A DNA stretch of 64,000 nt from Atrichornis clamosus (Eukaryota; Chordata; Aves; Passeriformes; Menuridae): contig WBMZ01006405.1 in NCBI GenBank assembly GCA_013400975.1, forward strand, positions 1-64,000, given 5' to 3'. The stretch's first letter is position 1. Every line of letters begins with the position of its first letter. Under the pieces are notes generated by a model. The model did no database searches, was not told where the DNA came from, and worked only from the letters and a program-made list of their open reading frames with translations. The translations under genes were made by a program, and so were the position numbers. Positions 47,728 to 60,122 of the stretch are shown here, piece after piece.

Positions 47728-48711
47728 GTAACTATTAAGATATCGTGCACAATTTCTAAATACTCTTAAAGCAACATAAACTTGAAACTTTTGTACTTTT
47801 TGTTGTGGAGGGGTCAAGTGTACATGCGCGAAGTGCCCAGCTGATGAGTCAAAAATACATCTAACTGTTGCAGCTTTTCTTTCATGTGGAATGTTTGTCC
47901 CTCTCCTCTCTAACTCAGCTGCTGATTTCACTGCAGCTTTTAGGAGCTTCATGTCTCACATGAATCCCTCTCTCAAATTCAGTTGAAAACTTAAAATACT
48001 GGTGAGAGGAGCCTGACAAGAAATATGACACAGTATAAAATCACTGAAAATAGGCCAAGTGTAAAACCTCAAAACAGGAATCATCTGGGAGGCAGGATTT
48101 GTGCCTGTATAGGTGTGCGGGCACCCAGCCTTTCTCAAGTTCTGTTGGCATGTGCCTTCTAATTTTAATTTTCAGGTTTTCTCCTTCCTCATACCATCCC
48201 TTCTGCCCTGCACTGAAATACTGATCAGACAGTCATTTACTAGGGAGAAACTGTTCATCTACAAGGGAGTTGGCATTTCCAACAGATTTTCCTTTGGGTG
48301 GTGGAACTTCCTCTCCATCGCAGACACAAAGTGCAAAATGCTCCATGGAATCACAGAATGATTTGGGTTGGAAAGGACCTTAAAGATCATCTTGTTCCAA
48401 CCCCCTGCCAGGGGCAGGGACACCTCCCACTAGACCAGGTTGCTCCAAGCTCCATCCAGGCCTGGACTGGATTCCCAGCTGGCTCAGACTCGGAGGTAGT
48501 TTCCAGAGGTTTCACCAACTGGATACTGATGGGGAGTCCCAGTACCTCCACAGGACAGGAAATCCATCCCTTCTTTCAGCCTACCTCTCCCAAATCTGGG
48601 TTCCTCTGTTGCATGGGAATTAATTAATCACGGTGTTGTCCAGTGTTCAGACATGTAACATCACAGGAGAAGTGCTGAGTTCTAATCTAATTTTCCTTAT
48701 TTTTTGTTCAG
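47728..48711 (+). other. SH3BGR: SH3BGR 3'-UTR intron
   Basis: GTAACT donor to CTTATTTTTTGTTCAG acceptor. Contains an antisense CR1 3' end (48344-48468); otherwise plain. Confidence 0.6.
48344..48468 (-). mobile_element. CR1 LINE 3' tail
   Basis: The + strand: GGAATCACAGAATGATTTGG, GACCTTAAAGATCATCTTGT and CCACTAGACCAGGTTGCTCC, a reverse-complement CR1 end. Confidence 0.92.
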
Positions 48712-48789
48712 GAAGCACAAGCTGGAGCTGCCTTGCCAAAGAAAATAAAATCCCTTTCTCAAGCAAGCCACCAGTACCTTTTTTGCCTG

Positions 48790-49194
48790 TAGACTTATGA
48801 ACGTATATGAAGAGAACACTGACACCACTCTGTCCTACCTGTAGCCTTTATATATATATTTGGTATTCCAGTTGCTTGTTAAAATGGATCTTACGTCTGA
48901 CAGATGATATCTCAGTCGCTTGTTACGTGTTGGGATAGTACTGTCCATGTCACGCGTTAGACTGTGAGCTCCCCAGGGCGGGAACCATGTCTTTCTCCAT
49001 GTTTATGCAGTGCCAAACACGGTGCTGCCACTCAGCACACAACTGCTCTCACACCAGTGACGTCTTGAGAGGAAAAGGAATTCAGCACTGAAAACTGCAG
49101 AGAGGTTTCCTGTAAGCAAGGCATGTGAGTCACTTCTCCCTCAGCTGGCATTTGAAAATGATTGAGCTTTCCATTGTGCAGCAGTTTAAATAAA
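48790..49194 (+). terminator. SH3BGR: SH3BGR poly(A) signal region
   Basis: AATAAA at 49189-49194 followed by a GT-rich stretch (TGTGTTTTCTGTCATATCTG), the usual arrangement of a vertebrate cleavage site. Confidence 0.65.
48935..49035 (+). mobile_element. Ancient CR1/L2 or CORE-SINE tail within the SH3BGR terminal exon
   Basis: TAGACTGTGAGCTCCCCAGG, GCGGGAACCATGTCTTTC, TTATGCAGTGCCAAACACGG reproduce the conserved 3' tail of old amniote retroelements. Confidence 0.6.
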
Positions 49195-49282
49195 TGTGTT
49201 TTCTGTCATATCTGTTCTTTGTCTGCAAAAAGCATCTGCGTGCAGATGTTTTGTCCATTGTTACAGTTGTAGGCTTTACAAA

Positions 49283-49736
49283 TTCATGGAATCATAGAGT
49301 CATGGAATGGTTTGGGTTGGAAGGAACCTTAAAGATCATCCAGTTTCCACTAGACCAGGTTTCTCAGAGCTCCATCCAGCCTGGCTTTGAACACTTCCAG
49401 GGGTGGGGCAGCCTCAGCTTCTCTGGGCAACCTGTGCCAGGGCCTCACCACCCTCACAGGGAAGAATTTCTTCCTAATATCTAATTTAACCCTGTCCTCT
49501 GTCAGTTTGAAGCCATTCCCCCTTGTCCTGTCACTATATCCCTTGGAAATTGTCTCTCTCCGTGTTTCCTGTGGCTCCTTCAGGCCCTGCAAGGCCACAC
49601 TGAGGTCACCCCAAAGCTTCTCCTCTCCAGGCTGAACAATCCCAGCTCTCCCAGCCTTTCCTCCCAGCAGAGCTGCTCCATCCCTCTGCTCATCCTGGAG
49701 CCTCCTCTGGCCTCTCTCCAGCAGCTCCACACCCTT
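49283..49736 (-). mobile_element. CR1 LINE, 3' about 450 bp
   Basis: The + strand is a reverse-complement CR1 from CATGGAATCATAGAGTCATG through CTCACAGGGAAGAATTTCTT to TCCAGCAGCTCCACACCC. On the minus strand the RT remnant stays open for about 125 residues ending at ARLDGALRNLV. Confidence 0.95.
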
Positions 49737-49904
49737 CCAAAATCATGATCTCAATGTGCAGCAGTGGCCAGGACCCAGGAAAATGCACTGTCAGCAGGAT
49801 GACCGGGCTTTGCTGCCATGTAAAGCCTTCCTGCCTTGACATCTTGAACAGGTTGTGCAGTCTGGTCCCAGGGAAGGCCTGGGGATGTAAGGAGTACAGA
49901 GAAA

Positions 49905-50400
49905 ACAGCAGCTGGAGAGGATGAAACAGCTGCTCCGCGAGGAGACTGAAAAGACTCTTCAATTTGGAGAGGAAGCCAAGGCAGTTACAAAAAATCATAA
50001 AGATGAATGCAGAACAGTGAGTCAGAAAATCCTGCAACACTGTAATGAAAATTAGTAGACACAATGAAATTAGTAGATCAGCTTAAAAGAGTGAGTATGT
50101 TTGTTTTTACACGGTGAGTCAGGAAATTTTGGAATTGGTTGTCACAGGATGTTACGGAAACTGGCAATGTCAACGGGTCCAGGAAGGTATTGGGCCATGT
50201 CAGGAATAGGAGGCTCATAAATGGATACTGCAGCCTGGGATGTGTCCACAACATCCCTAATCCAGCCATGGATGCTGGAGACTGGGGGCAGAAGGATTGA
50301 ATACAGGAGTCTTGCTGTCCCTAAATAGCTTTGCCCACTTCCACTTTCAAAGACTGAACACCAGGTTAGGTGAGCCAATCATCTAACCATTTCTTACGCT
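49905..50400 (+). mobile_element. Ancient CR1-L-type LINE remnant
   Basis: Sense motifs: CTCTTCAATTTGGAGAGGAA, CAAAAAATCATAAAGATGAA, GGAATTGGTTGTCACAGGAT and CCTGGGATGTGTCCACAAC, in CR1-L order. Much older than the main CR1 copies. Confidence 0.6.
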
Positions 50401-52326
50401 CCTGCAGGGGATTCCTCTTCCTGGGGAAAATTTCCCCCATCTCACCAGCAGCCAAATCAGGACACCGGTCATTGCTGCAGTGTTTTGAGCAAAAGGCTGG
50501 ATTTTTGGAAGTATGGCAAAAAATATGAAAACAGAACTGTTAATTGCTCTGGAAGGGTGGTAAATCCAACCTGTGTTGTGCAAGTGGCAGCCTTGATGTA
50601 TCCCTGATCTTCCTGTGGCTCATGAACCAAAGGCTCTGCTTTTGCCCCCAGAAAGAGCCTGGGTGTCCTTGGGACATCAGGCAGGGCCACAGACTTTGGG
50701 CTTGAAACAAAACCCACCACACTTTGCATGCCCAGGTCTTTCTTTTTAAGGCAGAAATACAGCAGTGATCTTCTAGAGAGGGTCTGATCTGGAAAGGCTG
50801 TGAAAGGCTATGAGGGAATGTGAGGAATGCTGAGCCTCCCATGTGGGAGGGACACACTGCCCTGGTCCTCAGCTGCTGTCTGAGGTGACACAGCAGTCGG
50901 GATAGCGGATGGTCCTGCTCCCAGCACGGAAATCTGCGACGTTCCTTGGGATCACCACGTGCTGATCATCCTTCCTGCCAGGTGAAAAGGGTGTTGTGAG
51001 TATGCCAGGGATAAACGGGGAGCCGGCTGCTGCTGGGTGGTTTTAGCCGTAACGTTAATGCTGCTTACATAAGCTTAATACTTTCTGCAGTAATTTAGTG
51101 CAACTGGGCAAAGAATTAAGTCTTTTCTAGCTACAGCTGAATGGAAATCAGCAGCACAAATTTGTGAGCTATTGGCTTAAATGCACTTGGAAGGATACTG
51201 TCTGCACTTTTACATCATTCCTGTTTCACTGGGAGAAAGCAACTGCAGCTGGTTATCGCAGTGCTCCCAGCGCACAGCGTTTCAGGAACCTGTGGATGCA
51301 AAATCCTTCCAGTGCACCCCAGTTACACACCAACCAGCATGCTGCTGCTTTTTTTTTTTGGTGACACTTTGGTATGTAAAGCGTTTTCCTTGGATGATTG
51401 ATGCTTGAAACTTCTAGGGTACTGAAACAAGCTAAAATTAGAAAGGCTTCAAGCTATGCTTCCTACAGATCCATATATGTCATAGGATGTGGCTGTTGGC
51501 ACTTTAGGATGATTGATTGTCAAGTTTCACAGACTGCTGAAGTGTAAAAGAAGTGATTTCAAGTACCATGGCAAGCAACCAAGTGGATAGGCCTGGTCAA
51601 TTGTTTGTTTTGTAGGAAAATAAATATTAGGTGCTTCATTGTGTTGCTAATAACAAAGGAATAGCAGGTCCAGAAGGCAACTTGGGCCATGGATGAGAGC
51701 ACTTCTGAGCCAACAAATTGTGTAAGGGGTTTTCTCCCAAGAAAACTCTCAGTGAAATTCATTGGAAAGAAATTAAACTGTTCAGTAGTTTTGCCAGAGC
51801 AGTACCAGCCCCTAGTCAGGGTTTCCGGCCACTTTTCAGCCATCACATCTGTTCACCCACCTCCCAAGTAATAAAACTCGCTTATAGTTTCTCTTTAATG
51901 TGAGAATATCGGTGTTAAAGGAGATAAGTCTGTTTATCTGCATCCTTTGGCAACTTCAGAAGGCTGGAAATACACTTGACATATCATCTGGGAAGCTGAG
52001 AATTCAAGGGAGTTATTTCTTCAGGAAGCAGATTGTGAGTTTTAGGTTTGATGTCAAATATCCTGAAGAATGCTTGTTGTTCTCATCATTGCCAAGCATG
52101 AAGCACACGGAGGGAACGACAGATCTCAGCTGAGACTCATCAAAATGAGTTGCTGTCTCCATTTAGCTCATGGGAAAGGAACTTATTGGTTACTCATGGC
52201 ATTAGAGCTGGATGACACCAATCAAGGGCGCCAGAGCCCAAATGAGGTGTGGAGAGCCTGCTGCACACCCCCTGCTTCAGAACACACCAGCTGTGGCTTG
52301 GCGTGTGCTCGTGACTTCCTGTCACT

Positions 52327-52461
52327 GAGAATTTGGGGTCATTTAGGTTGGAAAAGACCCTTGAGATCACTGAGTCCAACCATAAACTTAGCACTGCCGA
52401 GCCCACCACTGAAAAGTGTCCTTAAGAGTCACGTCTACACGACTTTTCAAAACCTCCAGGG
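52327..52461 (-). mobile_element. CR1 LINE 3' fragment
   Basis: The + strand: GGTCATTTAGGTTGGAAAAG, GATCACTGAGTCCAACCATA, then ACTTTTCAAAACCTCCAGGG. Confidence 0.85.
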
Positions 52462-53261
52462 TTAAAAGTAGGAAGGAACTGTGGAGTCCTTATCTTGGAG
52501 AGATGAAGGATGAATCTCTGAGAACACCTGGAACTGCCTTAGAGACCACAGTTCCTTTGAGGCACAGTACCATTCTCGTTTAGGATGTTTGATTTGTGAG
52601 GAATAATGCTGGCACTGGATTTAAGAGAAGTTGGGTTTTGATACCAGCTCGTCCAAGCCCATTTTTGACCACAGACTACCCAGTTACCTTCTTTGCACCT
52701 TACTTTCCCTAGGAAAGTGAGAAAATATTGGAGAGAATTTGTGGGAATAAAACCAAAGTATCAATGCATGGATCAAAAGATGAAAACATAACTGCATCTT
52801 CTTCCTTTGATAAGACTATTTGCTTCTGAGCTGTCCATTCTACTTTAAAAATAACTTCCTTATTTTTTCCATGATATTGATACCTGACAGCTATCAAACC
52901 TTCTCCTTCACATTATCTCTTCACCACTTTCTCACCAAACTCTCCTATTAGGCAGCTGCAGAAGAAATGGCTGAGACTTTGGTCACCCTTCCCTCGTTTT
53001 TACTCACTGGACGAGGTCAGAACTGCACTTACAAAATAAAGGCCATTTGGGGATCCCTCTTAAAAAATATCAACTGGGTCTCCATTCTCTCAGAATTTAG
53101 CAAGCATGTATTTACACGCACCTGTGTCATGAGCTGTCCTTATACATAAAGGTTTGTATTAAATACATCAATATTTGTAGCTGTTTGATCAAAGTCAGAT
53201 CCATACGTCTTACACATTTCCTAAGCAATATGTTTACTACACAATATTTTCTCAAGTGGAA

Positions 53262-53512
53262 GGATGAAGGGAAATAGCCTTAAGTTGCACCTGGGGAAAT
53301 TCAGATTAGATATTACAAACAAAATTTTTTCCTGCCAGAGTGGTGAGGCCTTGGAATGAGCTGCCCAGGGAGGTGGTGCAGTCCCTGTCTCTGGAAGGGT
53401 TCAGGAGGAGTCTGGATGTGGCCCTTGGGGACGTGGTTTGGGGTGATGCTGGTGGTGCTGAGACTGGAGGATCCCGAAGGTCTCTTTCCACCCTGGTGAT
53501 TCTGTGATTCCC
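53262..53512 (+). mobile_element. CR1 LINE 3' fragment
   Basis: Sense: AAATAGCCTTAAGTTGCACC, GAATGAGCTGCCCAGGGAGG, CCACCCTGGTGATTCTGTG. Same subfamily as the antisense copies at 45930 and 57845. Confidence 0.88.
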
Positions 53513-53859
53513 TGATATTTTGAAGCAAGAACAGAAGTTCCCTGTGTTTCCTACTTCACTGAAAGAGTTCAGAACATATTTCTGAAGCTGCAGAGGCTAC
53601 TTCCCAATGCATGTAGAGAAAGATGTCACACAGAGTGCCTTCCTGCCAGCAGGCTGGGATTTTGCTGAGAGGTGTGGAAAAAAGCTGTTAGCACCTCTAC
53701 TTTCTCAGCAGTGTAATCCCTCAGGAAAATGTAGCCCCAGAAAAAGAAGCCTGGAGGCAGAAAACAATGCAAGAACCTAGAGCTGTTTTTAACTTCTGTT
53801 TTTTCTAAAATTTTTTTCCCCTTAACTGTGTAGCACTCGAGTGGGGCTCAGTGGATCAA

Positions 53860-54232
53860 AAAGAAACCTTGCCTGGGAGGATGGGCTCATTATCAACCCA
53901 GGGGGGACGTTCTGGCTCTCCACAAGTCCCTGACAGGAGGGGGCAGCCAGGTGGGGATGGGGCTCTGCTCTCAGGGAACAGGGACAGGATGAGAGGAGTG
54001 GCCTCAAGTTGTGCCAAGGGAGATTTAGATTGGTTATTAGGAAAAATTTATTCACAGAAAGGGTTGTCAAGCACTGGCACTGTTGCCCAGGCCGGTGCTG
54101 GAGTCACCACCCCTGAGGGATTTAAAACCTGGGGACATGGTTTAGTGCTGGCCTTGGCAGTGCTGAGTTAACAGTTGGTCTCGATGACCTTAAAGGCCTT
54201 TTCCAACCTAAACAATTCCATGATTCCATGAC
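53860..54232 (+). mobile_element. CR1 LINE 3' fragment
   Basis: Sense: GTGGCCTCAAGTTGTGCCAA, ATTCACAGAAAGGGTTGTCA, tail CCTTTTCCAACCTAAACAAT. Confidence 0.88.
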
Positions 54233-54666
54233 TAAGAAAGATACAGGGACACAGCAGGGCTGGGAGTGCACAGAGGGAGGGTGAGGGTGGTTGTGAAATC
54301 CCGAGCACCTGAATCCCCGCTGTCCTGCCCATGGAGGGTGATGGTTTTGGGGCTGGGAGCCAAGCACGGTGCTTTCTGCTCTGCTGAACTTCAGGATGGG
54401 ATCCTGGCTGGATGCCATTATCCTATCAGTTCCAATTTCCAGCCCCATGCTCTGGTGGGGCTGAGCAGAGGCTGCAGGTGAGGGCAGAGCCGTGTGCTGA
54501 GCCCAGCTACTGCCAGCCTTAGCCTTCAAAATTGCATTACCCTGATAAAATTTGCAGTCCTGGAGCTTGCCAGGCAGCACCAAGCACACGAGCTGCCTTC
54601 TTTCCTGCTGCCCAGCCTCTATTTCCCTTATCCCTCACCACAGGGATTTGTTTGTTTGCTTTGATA

Positions 54667-54732
54667 TTTTATTTTAACAAAAGTGAAGCGCCTCCAAAAT
54701 TTTATTTTAACAAAAGTGAAGCGTCTCCAAAG
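54667..54732. repeat. 33-bp tandem duplication
   Basis: Two adjacent 33-bp copies beginning TTTTATTTTAACAAAAGTG, differing at one clear internal site (GCGCC versus GCGTC). A recent local duplication. Confidence 0.9.
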
Positions 54733-56754
54733 AAATAAATAGAACAGGCACATCCCCTTCCAGCATCCCTCTGGCCAGGGTGGTGACAGTTTTTGCATAT
54801 CATTGCACGTGAGTGATTCCCAGAAGTATTGGCTTTCTGTGTGCTCCAGTACTTTTCCATAAGTATTAGAGTATTGCTGGATTTTAATGATGGGCCGTGC
54901 TGCATCCAATTGAAATGGGTGGGATACTGGTATCCGTGTGCTCCTAATCAGAGAAATCACCAAAACAAAATTATATTCAGCTTCTGGTGAGCCTCATGCT
55001 GATTTTAGGGGAGTGGCCAGTGTGGCCCATCCAGAGGCAAACGCAGGAGCTGGAGGAAGCAGCTCCCAGAGGGCCAAAATCTGTGTGGGGAGTCACCCAG
55101 CACTGCCGTGGTGAGGACACCTCCACCTGATCCCAGCACTGGGAAAGGGGAAGGTCGTGGGGAAGGAGGAGGCTCAGCAGGGACATGCCCAGGGAAGGGA
55201 AGACCTCCAAGGATGAATCCTGGGATCTGTGTTTGACCAGCAGCCCCAGCACAGAGGCGTGTGCCAAAGAAGTTTGAACTGGCAAGGAGTTGAGGTGCTT
55301 TGCCAGTGTGGAGAAAAACAGGACAGCGTCCCAGAAAGAAGTGAAAGATCCCAAAGGACAGATGTCAGATAAAATTTGGTGGTGTGGAGTCCTAGCATCA
55401 CGTGCTTTGAGGGCTAATGAGAATTTCTGCTAAAAATTGGTATCCCATCTTCCTAGGATTGGCACAGGAGACAAAAAGCTTGTGTGCACAGGTTTGTCTC
55501 CAAGCCATGGGGAGCTGTAACGTGATGAGTGGTGGCAAAGAGGAATGTGACGAGCAGATGTCTCAAGGAGTTATTTTCAGAAGCAAAGGGAATACCGAGT
55601 CACATTGCGAAGCACTGCCCTGGCACCTCCTTTGGGGCAGGTACTGTGCAGTGTTTGAGTCCTGACCAAAAAGGTTAAATTCACACCTAGAGATGAGGGA
55701 AAAACTGGTCCAGTTAGCAAGGTCTTGCACTGTACAATGTATGAGAGGAGGTGGCAGCACCTTGGTCGGTGTAGTGCAGCAAAATTTCCAAATGTCCATA
55801 TTGGGAATTCCCAAAAGTGGTGGAGAATGAAAGTTGTTTTGTACTCAGGAGTAGAGTGAACATAAAGCTGGAGAAGGAACTTAGTCCACAGGAAGGGGAA
55901 ATAATGTCTCTTTGGAGATGTACATTGCACATGGCACTGAACACGTCAGGAGGAACTGCATGGAACGTAAAGCAAGGAGAGGCAGCATATATGGGATGTA
56001 CAGGAGCTGGGGATGTCTGCAGTGTGTTAGAGGTACCTGAGGAGAGCAAATTCAACCAGTGCTCAATGCCCTTAGCAAAGCATTCTGCACTCCTGTTCTT
56101 AGCAGGACGTTTTTAACCCGCAGTGATCTTTGCCCAACGGTTACTATTCCAAACGTCAGCATCAGCCTCTTCCCTAAGTGCCTGCTGCTGAAAACACAGA
56201 TATTTTGGTGCCTGGTGTCCTAAGGGGGCATTTTGAAGGCTGCCACAACTCAGCCATCACAGAGCCTGGCAGACACTCGATCCCTGTGATGTCAGCAGGA
56301 CTCAGAAATGTGCACTGGGATAATCCCCCGGGAGGTGAGGAAGCCTCTTTGGGTTGCAGACAGACCCCACCCCACAGTCCCCAGGCTGGCAGCAGGGCTT
56401 AGCAACATGCCAGAGAGGAAGGTCAGAGACTTCTGAAGGGTGCCCTGCAGGCTGTATTTTTTGTTTCCAAATTAGATGCGAAGCTGACGGCAGAAACTCG
56501 GGAAGTGCTTCCTCCTTGCTTGGTGCCATCACCCTGTGGGTGGCACCTGGATGCCAGGTCCTGCCCCAGGAGGAGGACAAGCATCTCCAGGGTTGATAGT
56601 TGCCATGTCTCTGCTGCCAGAGTAAAGCCATCCTCTGCTCACCAGCAGGAATTCAAAGGCACCTGCTAAAAGTCAAGGTTTTATGATAATTTTTCTATAT
56701 TTTACCCACTGAGAGGTCATGGAGTGTGATGGGAAGGAAATCGGTTCGTGTCTT

Positions 56755-57125
56755 GCCTGCCAGCACAGGGAGAGCCTGAAGCTGCTGGAGAGAGGCCAGA
56801 GGAGGCATCAGGATGAGCAGAGGGATGGGGCAGCTCTGCTGGGAGGAAAGGCTGGGAGAGCTGGGATTGTTCAGCCTGGAGAGGAGAAGCTTTGGGGTGA
56901 CCTCAGTGTGGCCTTGCAGGGCCTGAAGGAGCCACAGGAAACCTGGAGAGAGACAATTTCCAAGGGATGGAGGGACAGGACAAGGGGGAATGGCTTCCCA
57001 CTGCCAGAGGGCGGGGTTAGATGGGATGTTAGGAAGAAATACTTTGCTGTGAGTGTAGTAAGGTACTGGCACAGCTTGTCCACAGAACTTGTGGCTGCCG
57101 CATCCCTGGAAGTGTTTCTTGGTAA
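56755..57125 (+). mobile_element. CR1 LINE fragment, 3' tail missing
   Basis: RT remnant from AGCTGCTGGAGAGAGGCCAG to GCATCCCTGGAAGTGTTTCT, then the match stops without the usual CR1 3' UTR, so it is truncated or interrupted at its 3' side. Confidence 0.93.
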
Positions 57126-57844
57126 AAAGAAAACCCCCACAGCTGCTTTTTGGTAAAAAATAGTGACTCTAGCTTTTTTCCCATGAGTTGGATGAGATTT
57201 TTGTACAAGGCATTTCCTCTAAAGAAGTTTAATTTAAAAAGAAAAGTTCCAGAGAAACTAAGCTCAATGACCTGCTCAAATTTTGCCTGAATTTTTTTTT
57301 TTTAAAGTGTTTCCCCTTTTTTTTTAGTGTTCACAGACACACTCTGTGTTAAGAAGATGCCAGAAAGGGAACTCTAACCCCTGTAACCCCTTTCTGGCTA
57401 CCAAAGGTTGGCTATGCAAACCCAATACAAGACCGCACAGTCTCCAATTGCTTAAAGATTTGATGGTTTAATACTTGAAGCACAACACTGACTGAATCCC
57501 TAAAAGCAGGGAGCTGATTTAGTGGGCAAGAGGAAACAAGGACAGGTCCATTTACTGCTCATCTATGTTTTACTGCCCTGTATGAAAGATTAATGAGGTT
57601 TGAACTTGTGGGCAGCCAGTTTTCCTGGCCTGACTCGTGCTAAAGAGGAGCTTGTGGGGGTGCTGACATCCCCATGTCTGGGTGAGCACAACTCACCCTG
57701 CTCTGGGGCAGATGATGGTTTTAATAACTTGGAAAAAAAGGGGTTGAGAGGGGGAATATAAAGTAGAGATCAGATAAAATGATTATAAGCAGAGCCAGTT
57801 GTAATATCTGCAAATTTGTGGGGGTTTTTTTCATATTCTTTCCA

Positions 57845-58060
57845 TAGAATCACCCACCATCATCACCCCTAAAACATATCCCCAAGTGCCATATCCAGAC
57901 AACTCCTGAACATTTCCAGAGATGGTGACTCCACCACCTCCCTGGACAACTCATTCTGATGCCTGACCACTCTTGCTGGGAAAAGGTTTTTTTCTAATAT
58001 CTAATCTGAACATCCCCTGGCACAACCTGAGGCCATTTCCTCTCATTCTTTCACTTGAGA
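57845..58060 (-). mobile_element. CR1 LINE fragment
   Basis: The + strand: CATAGAATCACCCACCATCA, TGGTGACTCCACCACCTCCC, TCCCCTGGCACAACCTGAGG. Confidence 0.85.
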
Positions 58061-58469
58061 ATCATTTTCCATGTTTAAAAAATGCCATTCATGTAAAGTC
58101 ACCTGGCAAGCAAGCCCTCGGAAATAAATACATAAACACTCATCTGGACACTGCCCTCAGTGTCCACTTCTTGGAGGTTGTATTTCATGGAGCAGAGTGG
58201 AAGAGGGCTGAGGTAAAAGACACAAGCTGTGACACTCCTGGCTGCAGGGAGACCTGAGCTCTGTGGCTGCTGATGGGGCAGGGAGCAAAGATTGGAGCTC
58301 TTCAGTTTGGTGTTTGAGCAGGGTCTGCTTCGCCAGCCACTTATTTTATTTAGTGACTCTTAAATACGCTCAGGACGTCCCTTGTGCAAGGTGAATGCTG
58401 TGAACACCAGCCTTGGGTAGACAAATGAGGGAGATCGCCTTCAGACATTGTCCTCAGAGAGTGGTCACA

Positions 58470-59160
58470 CCAAGCCCCAGCAGCTCCAGGCTGGGACAGA
58501 GGGGCTGGAAAGCTGGAAAAGGCCCTGGGGGTGCTGGTGATGGGGGCTGGACACGAGCCCAGGGGTGCCCAGGTGGGCACGAGGCCCCTGGGGCCTGGCT
58601 TGGATCAGGAATGGGGTGTCCAGCAGGAGCAGGGCAGGAATTGTCCCTCTGTGCTGGGCACTGAGAGGCCCCTCAGGGCTGTGCCCAGTTCTGGGCCTGC
58701 AGAAGAGGCCTGGAGGGGCTGGAGCGTGTCCAGGGCAGGGAACGGAGCTGGGAAGGGGCTGGAAAACTCCTGAGGGAGCTGGGGGGGCTCAGCCTGGAGC
58801 AAAGGAGGCTCAGGGGGGCCCTTCTGGCTCCGCACAAGTCCCTGCCAGGAGGGGGCAGCCAGGGGGGATTTGGGATCTACTCCCAGGGAACAGGAACAGG
58901 AGGAGAGGGAACGGCCTCAGGCTGTGCCAGGGGAGGGGCAGGTTGGACAGCAGGAGGAATTCCTGCCTGGAAAGGGTGGTCAGGCCTTGGCAGGGGCTGC
59001 CCAGGGAGGTTTGGAGTCGCCATCCCTGGAGGTGCCCAAGGAAGGCCTGGACGTGGCACTCAGAGCTCTGGGCTGGGGACAAGGTGGGGATGGGGCACAG
59101 CTGGGACTCCATGGGCTGGGAGGGCTTTTCCAACCTCAATGACTCTGGAATTCTGTGTTT
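58470..59160 (+). mobile_element. CR1 LINE, GC-rich subfamily, about 690 bp
   Basis: The longest CR1 of the window: RT part (AGTTCTGGGCCTGCAGAAGA, GGAGCTGGGGGGGCTCAGCC), GGAACGGCCTCAGGCTGTGC, then the tail TTTCCAACCTCAATGACTCT. About two-thirds GC. Confidence 0.9.
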
Positions 59161-60103
59161 TAGCAGCAGGTGCAGGACACACCAATGGCACCCATTGGCA
59201 TGAGGGGCTTCAGCACTGCAGCTCCCAGAGGTGCTGGGGGAGCTGCCTCTCACCAGGTGGGAGCAGGGAGTCAAGTGTGAGTTGGATACCCAGGAAATCA
59301 TGGAGAAGATGGACATGTGGTTGACCAATATTCACCTGGAAAAAAAGCCCAAACAAAAAACCCAACACAGAGGGAAAAAAAAGTATATTTTTTAATGTAT
59401 AAATATTTAAAAGGCATTGATAAATATTTGTGGAGCCCGAGGTATTACTCAATTTAAAAAATGACTGCAAATAGTGCTCGGAGGGAACAGAAAACAGTGT
59501 AGTAGAACAGGGTTATAGGCAGGTGAATGGAAAACTGTACTGATGAACAAGGCTACTCCTAAAAATATAGGGTAAAATTGTTATTTTATTTTAGATGCTG
59601 GCATGGTTATGGATCAGTTCCAGGTTTCTAAGAAATAAATGTTCACTGAATGGCCTTTTTCTCATTTGTGAAAAACATGTTTCAGTCCTTGAAATTCATC
59701 TTGAAACCGAGTGGAAACATTTCAAAGAGTAACGATGTAAAAATTTTTTTCATTTCTGTTGAGCTTTTAGAACTTTTTTGAATATCCAATTTCTTTGAAG
59801 ATAACATTGTATCACATTTCCTTTGCATCCCATGCCATGCCCAGCAGGAGATTACCTTGTGTTCAGATGTATTTGGAGCCTTTTGCTCTATGTAGGACTC
59901 TGCAGGACACATGCAGGGCAGGGTGGGCTTTGTTTTTTAAATTTGGAAACTTTGGTATACTTGGTTTTAAACCAAATGACATGAAACTTTCCTCTTGACA
60001 AGTCCTTGTTTTGAATCAGAGAAAAAAATATGCAATTTGGATACCTTATCCTGGGCTTTTGCTCTCTTGCTGACCCAGAACAGGAACACACTGATAATAA
60101 ACT

Positions 60104-60122
60104 AAAAAAAAAAAAAAAAAAG
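60104..60122 (+). repeat. Poly(A) run after AATAAA
   Basis: Nineteen A residues start about 10 bases after ATAATAAAC, then GAAAAAGC. It looks like the 3' end of a retroposed transcript, but the upstream sequence is not recognised. Confidence 0.6.

Larger units (their letters stand above)
48712..49215 (+). other. SH3BGR: SH3BGR terminal exon (3' UTR, alternative C-terminus)
   Basis: Starts after a strong acceptor (TTTTTTGTTCAG) and reaches the AATAAA at 49189-49194. Spliced from exon 6 it is 3' UTR. Spliced from exon 4 or 5 it stays in frame and encodes 26 residues (EAQAGAALPKKIKSLSQASH then QYLFCL) to TAG at 48790-48792. Confidence 0.6.
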
